Source: an uncultured Roseobacter sp. (GTDB taxonomy: Bacteria > Pseudomonadota > Alphaproteobacteria > Rhodobacterales > Rhodobacteraceae). Taken from it: a stretch of DNA of 64,000 nucleotides. Shown one piece after another: positions 62,425 to 64,000 of the stretch (the stretch's first letter is position 1; each line of letters starts with the position of its first letter). The notes below the pieces were generated by a model, which made no database searches, was not told the origin of the DNA, and saw nothing but the letters and a program-made list of their open reading frames with translations. The stretch is taken from the NCBI RefSeq assembly GCF_947488185.1, contig NZ_CANKYM010000004.1, positions 248,001-312,000 on the forward strand, read 5' to 3'. A program made the position numbers and the translations under genes.

Positions 62425-64000
62425 GCGGGCAGGGCGCATGTTTTCACGGCGTGGTAAAGAACCTGAAATGTGGTGCCTGTGCACTGCGGCTGGAACGGCA
62501 GCTGGCCGGTCTGGACGGTGTGCAGAAGGTGGTGGTGAATGCCACGACGCACCGGCTGCGGGTGGACTATGCCCCCGATGCCATTGCTGAAACGGTGCTG
62601 ATCGACGCAGCAGGGCATGCCGGGTTTCCGGTGCAATCGGCGGAGGCGGCGCGCGACGGGCAAGAGCCGACCCTGTTGATCCCGCTGGCCGTGGCCGGGT
62701 TCGGCATGGCCAATGTGATGTCCTTTTCCGTCTCGGTCTGGGCCGGGTTTGACATGGGGCCCGCCACGCGACAGGCGATGCATCTGGCCTCGGCGCTTGT
62801 GGCCCTCGGGGTGACCGGTTTTGCGGGCCGGGTGTTCTTTACCCCCGCACTTAAGGATTTGCGACAGGGTCGGATGTCCATGGACCTGCCGATCAGCCTT
62901 GCAATTCTCGCCACGCTCGCGGCCAGCTTTCTCGCCCCTCTCGGGCTGGCCGAAGAGGGGTATTTCGACGCGGTGGTCTCGCTGATTTTCCTGTTGCTGA
63001 TCGGCCGGGTTCTGGACCAGAAGGTGCGGCGTCAGACCCTTGGCGCGGCAGGGAACCTGCAGGCCCTCGTGGTTGGGCGTTTTGCAAGGCTGGCACCGGA
63101 TGGCAGGTTGGTCGATGTCTCTGCCGCCGATTTGCTGTGCGGCGACCGGATTCTGGTGCGCCCGGGTCAGACCGTGCCGGTCGACGGGCGGCTGCGGTCG
63201 ACGGGCGGGCGTATCGATCGCAGTCTGATCACCGGTGAAAGCGACGCGGTGGCTGTTGCGGTGGACGATCTGATCCTTGCGGGCAGCAAGGTCTTGCAGC
63301 AGGCGCTGGAGATCAACGTCACGGCGGTTGGGGAGGCGGCATCGGTGGGCCAGATGGCACAGATGATGCGGGTTTTCGAGGACCGGAAGGGCCGGGCGCA
63401 GATCCTCGCCGACCGGTTTGCCGCAACCTATGCGCCAATGGTAATCGGCGGTGCGATCTTCGGCTTTGCCCTTTGGTTTTTCGTGCTGGACGCATCCCTC
63501 GCCGAGGCCACGATGATCGCGGTGGCGGTGCTGGTGGTGACCTGCCCCTGTGCGGCTGGGCTGGCCACCCCGGCGACGGTGGCGCGAGCAACCAATCAAC
63601 TGCTGAACCGAGGAGTTCTGGTGCGCTCCGGCCGCGCCTTGGAGGCGTTTTCCCGTGCGTCCCATATCGTGTTTGATAAGACCGGCACCCTGACGCGCCC
63701 GGTTCAAACTGTCCGCCGCGGTCTGCCGACGGATGTAGCGCGCGCGATGACGGGGCTTGCAGCGAACAGCGCGCACCCTTTGTCCCGCGCGCTGGTTGGG
63801 GAGACGCGGATCGATCGCATCACCCCTGCTATGGAAAAGCCAGGGGAAGGGCTGCGCGGGGCGGACGGCTCAGCTTTGGGCTCGGCAGAGATGTTCGGCC
63901 TGCAGGTCACTGGGCCAATCACTGCCAGCTTCTTCAAATCCAAATCTGGAGATCTATACGAAGTGCCTTTCATGGAAGTTTTGAGCAACGATACAACGGA
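62421..64000 (+). CDS. ccoI: copper-transporting P1B-type ATPase CcoI/FixI (C-terminus beyond the window)
   Basis: Pumps copper needed for cbb3 assembly. 526 codons are visible: an N-terminal heavy-metal domain with CGAC (17-20), membrane helices, the TGE phosphatase loop (ITGESDA), the CPC motif in VTCPCAAGLATPA, the phosphorylation site DKTGTLT, and AHPLSRAL, a variant of the HP motif. It starts with ATGA overlap. The frame runs off at 64000. Confidence 0.93.
   Translation, partial: MSGQGACFHGVVKNLKCGACALRLERQLAGLDGVQKVVVNATTHRLRVDYAPDAIAETVLIDAAGHAGFPVQSAEAARDGQEPTLLIPLAVAGFGMANVMSFSVSVWAGFDMGPATRQAMHLASALVALGVTGFAGRVFFTPALKDLRQGRMSMDLPISLAILATLAASFLAPLGLAEEGYFDAVVSLIFLLLIGRVLDQKVRRQTLGAAGNLQALVVGRFARLAPDGRLVDVSAADLLCGDRILVRPGQTVPVDGRLRSTGGRIDRSLITGESDAVAVAVDDLILAGSKVLQQALEINVTAVGEAASVGQMAQMMRVFEDRKGRAQILADRFAATYAPMVIGGAIFGFALWFFVLDASLAEATMIAVAVLVVTCPCAAGLATPATVARATNQLLNRGVLVRSGRALEAFSRASHIVFDKTGTLTRPVQTVRRGLPTDVARAMTGLAANSAHPLSRALVGETRIDRITPAMEKPGEGLRGADGSALGSAEMFGLQVTGPITASFFKSKSGDLYEVPFMEVLSNDTT

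Overview
This window is ordinary chromosomal DNA, dense in genes and of medium to high GC, from an alphaproteobacterium that is most likely a marine member of the Roseobacter group (Rhodobacterales). The grounds are: a MipZ-type division ATPase, an L31 protein without its zinc cysteines, an F0 operon (atpI-B-E-b'-b) without the F1 genes beside it, a cluster of three deformylase genes, a dimethylglycine dehydrogenase and MttB pair, a CtrA box, a cbb3 oxidase operon and a PatB-type C-S lyase. I see no rRNA, tRNA, CRISPR array, prophage or insertion sequence.

Layout. 1-2617: homogentisate catabolism (fahA, a 38-residue membrane protein, hmgA) divergent from a MarR regulator. 2670-6863: two hypothetical proteins, mipZ, and a small secreted protein coupled to a chemoreceptor. 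6986-16826, almost all on the minus strand: a translation and SRP superoperon that reads ffh, five GNAT acetyltransferases with a NIPSNAP protein, chorismate mutase, rpsP, a 47-residue membrane protein, rimM, a sulfotransferase-like gene, trmD, then rplS and rpmE beyond an inserted segment. 17010-22318: accessory genes (azoR/LysR, an EamA transporter, a 22-residue peptide, ArsR, a DUF1127 protein, LysR). 22525-25065: the F0 operon, closed by a strong terminator. 25351-34047: a FadR-family regulator, smc, a lytic transglycosylase, cobD/cobC, and a degenerate single-domain receiver behind a full CtrA box. 34080-39647: glutathionyl-hydroquinone reductase, patB, three overlapping peptide deformylase genes of which the third has lost key residues, then fmt. 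39650-48690: an RND pump with its adaptor, then a TetR, MttB and DMGDH operon. 48799-53665: a methyltransferase/LysR pair, two small envelope proteins, and an animal cyclooxygenase-like haem peroxidase with membrane segments at its N terminus. 53918-58081: a probable amino-acid catabolic cluster (FadR-type regulator, saccharopine-dehydrogenase-like enzyme, Asp/Glu-racemase-like enzyme, DadA-like oxidase). 58234-64000: a cbb3 oxidase operon led by a membrane protein and a DUF1971 protein, with ccoNOQP, a 56-residue protein and the start of ccoI.

The most notable items are the cyclooxygenase-like enzyme, the coupled acetyltransferase array in the ffh-rpsP operon, the degenerate third deformylase, the receiver behind the CtrA box, the compact cbb3 operon, several overlooked microproteins, and a palindromic repeat present three times. 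All functional statements rest on reading motifs by eye; no database search was run.
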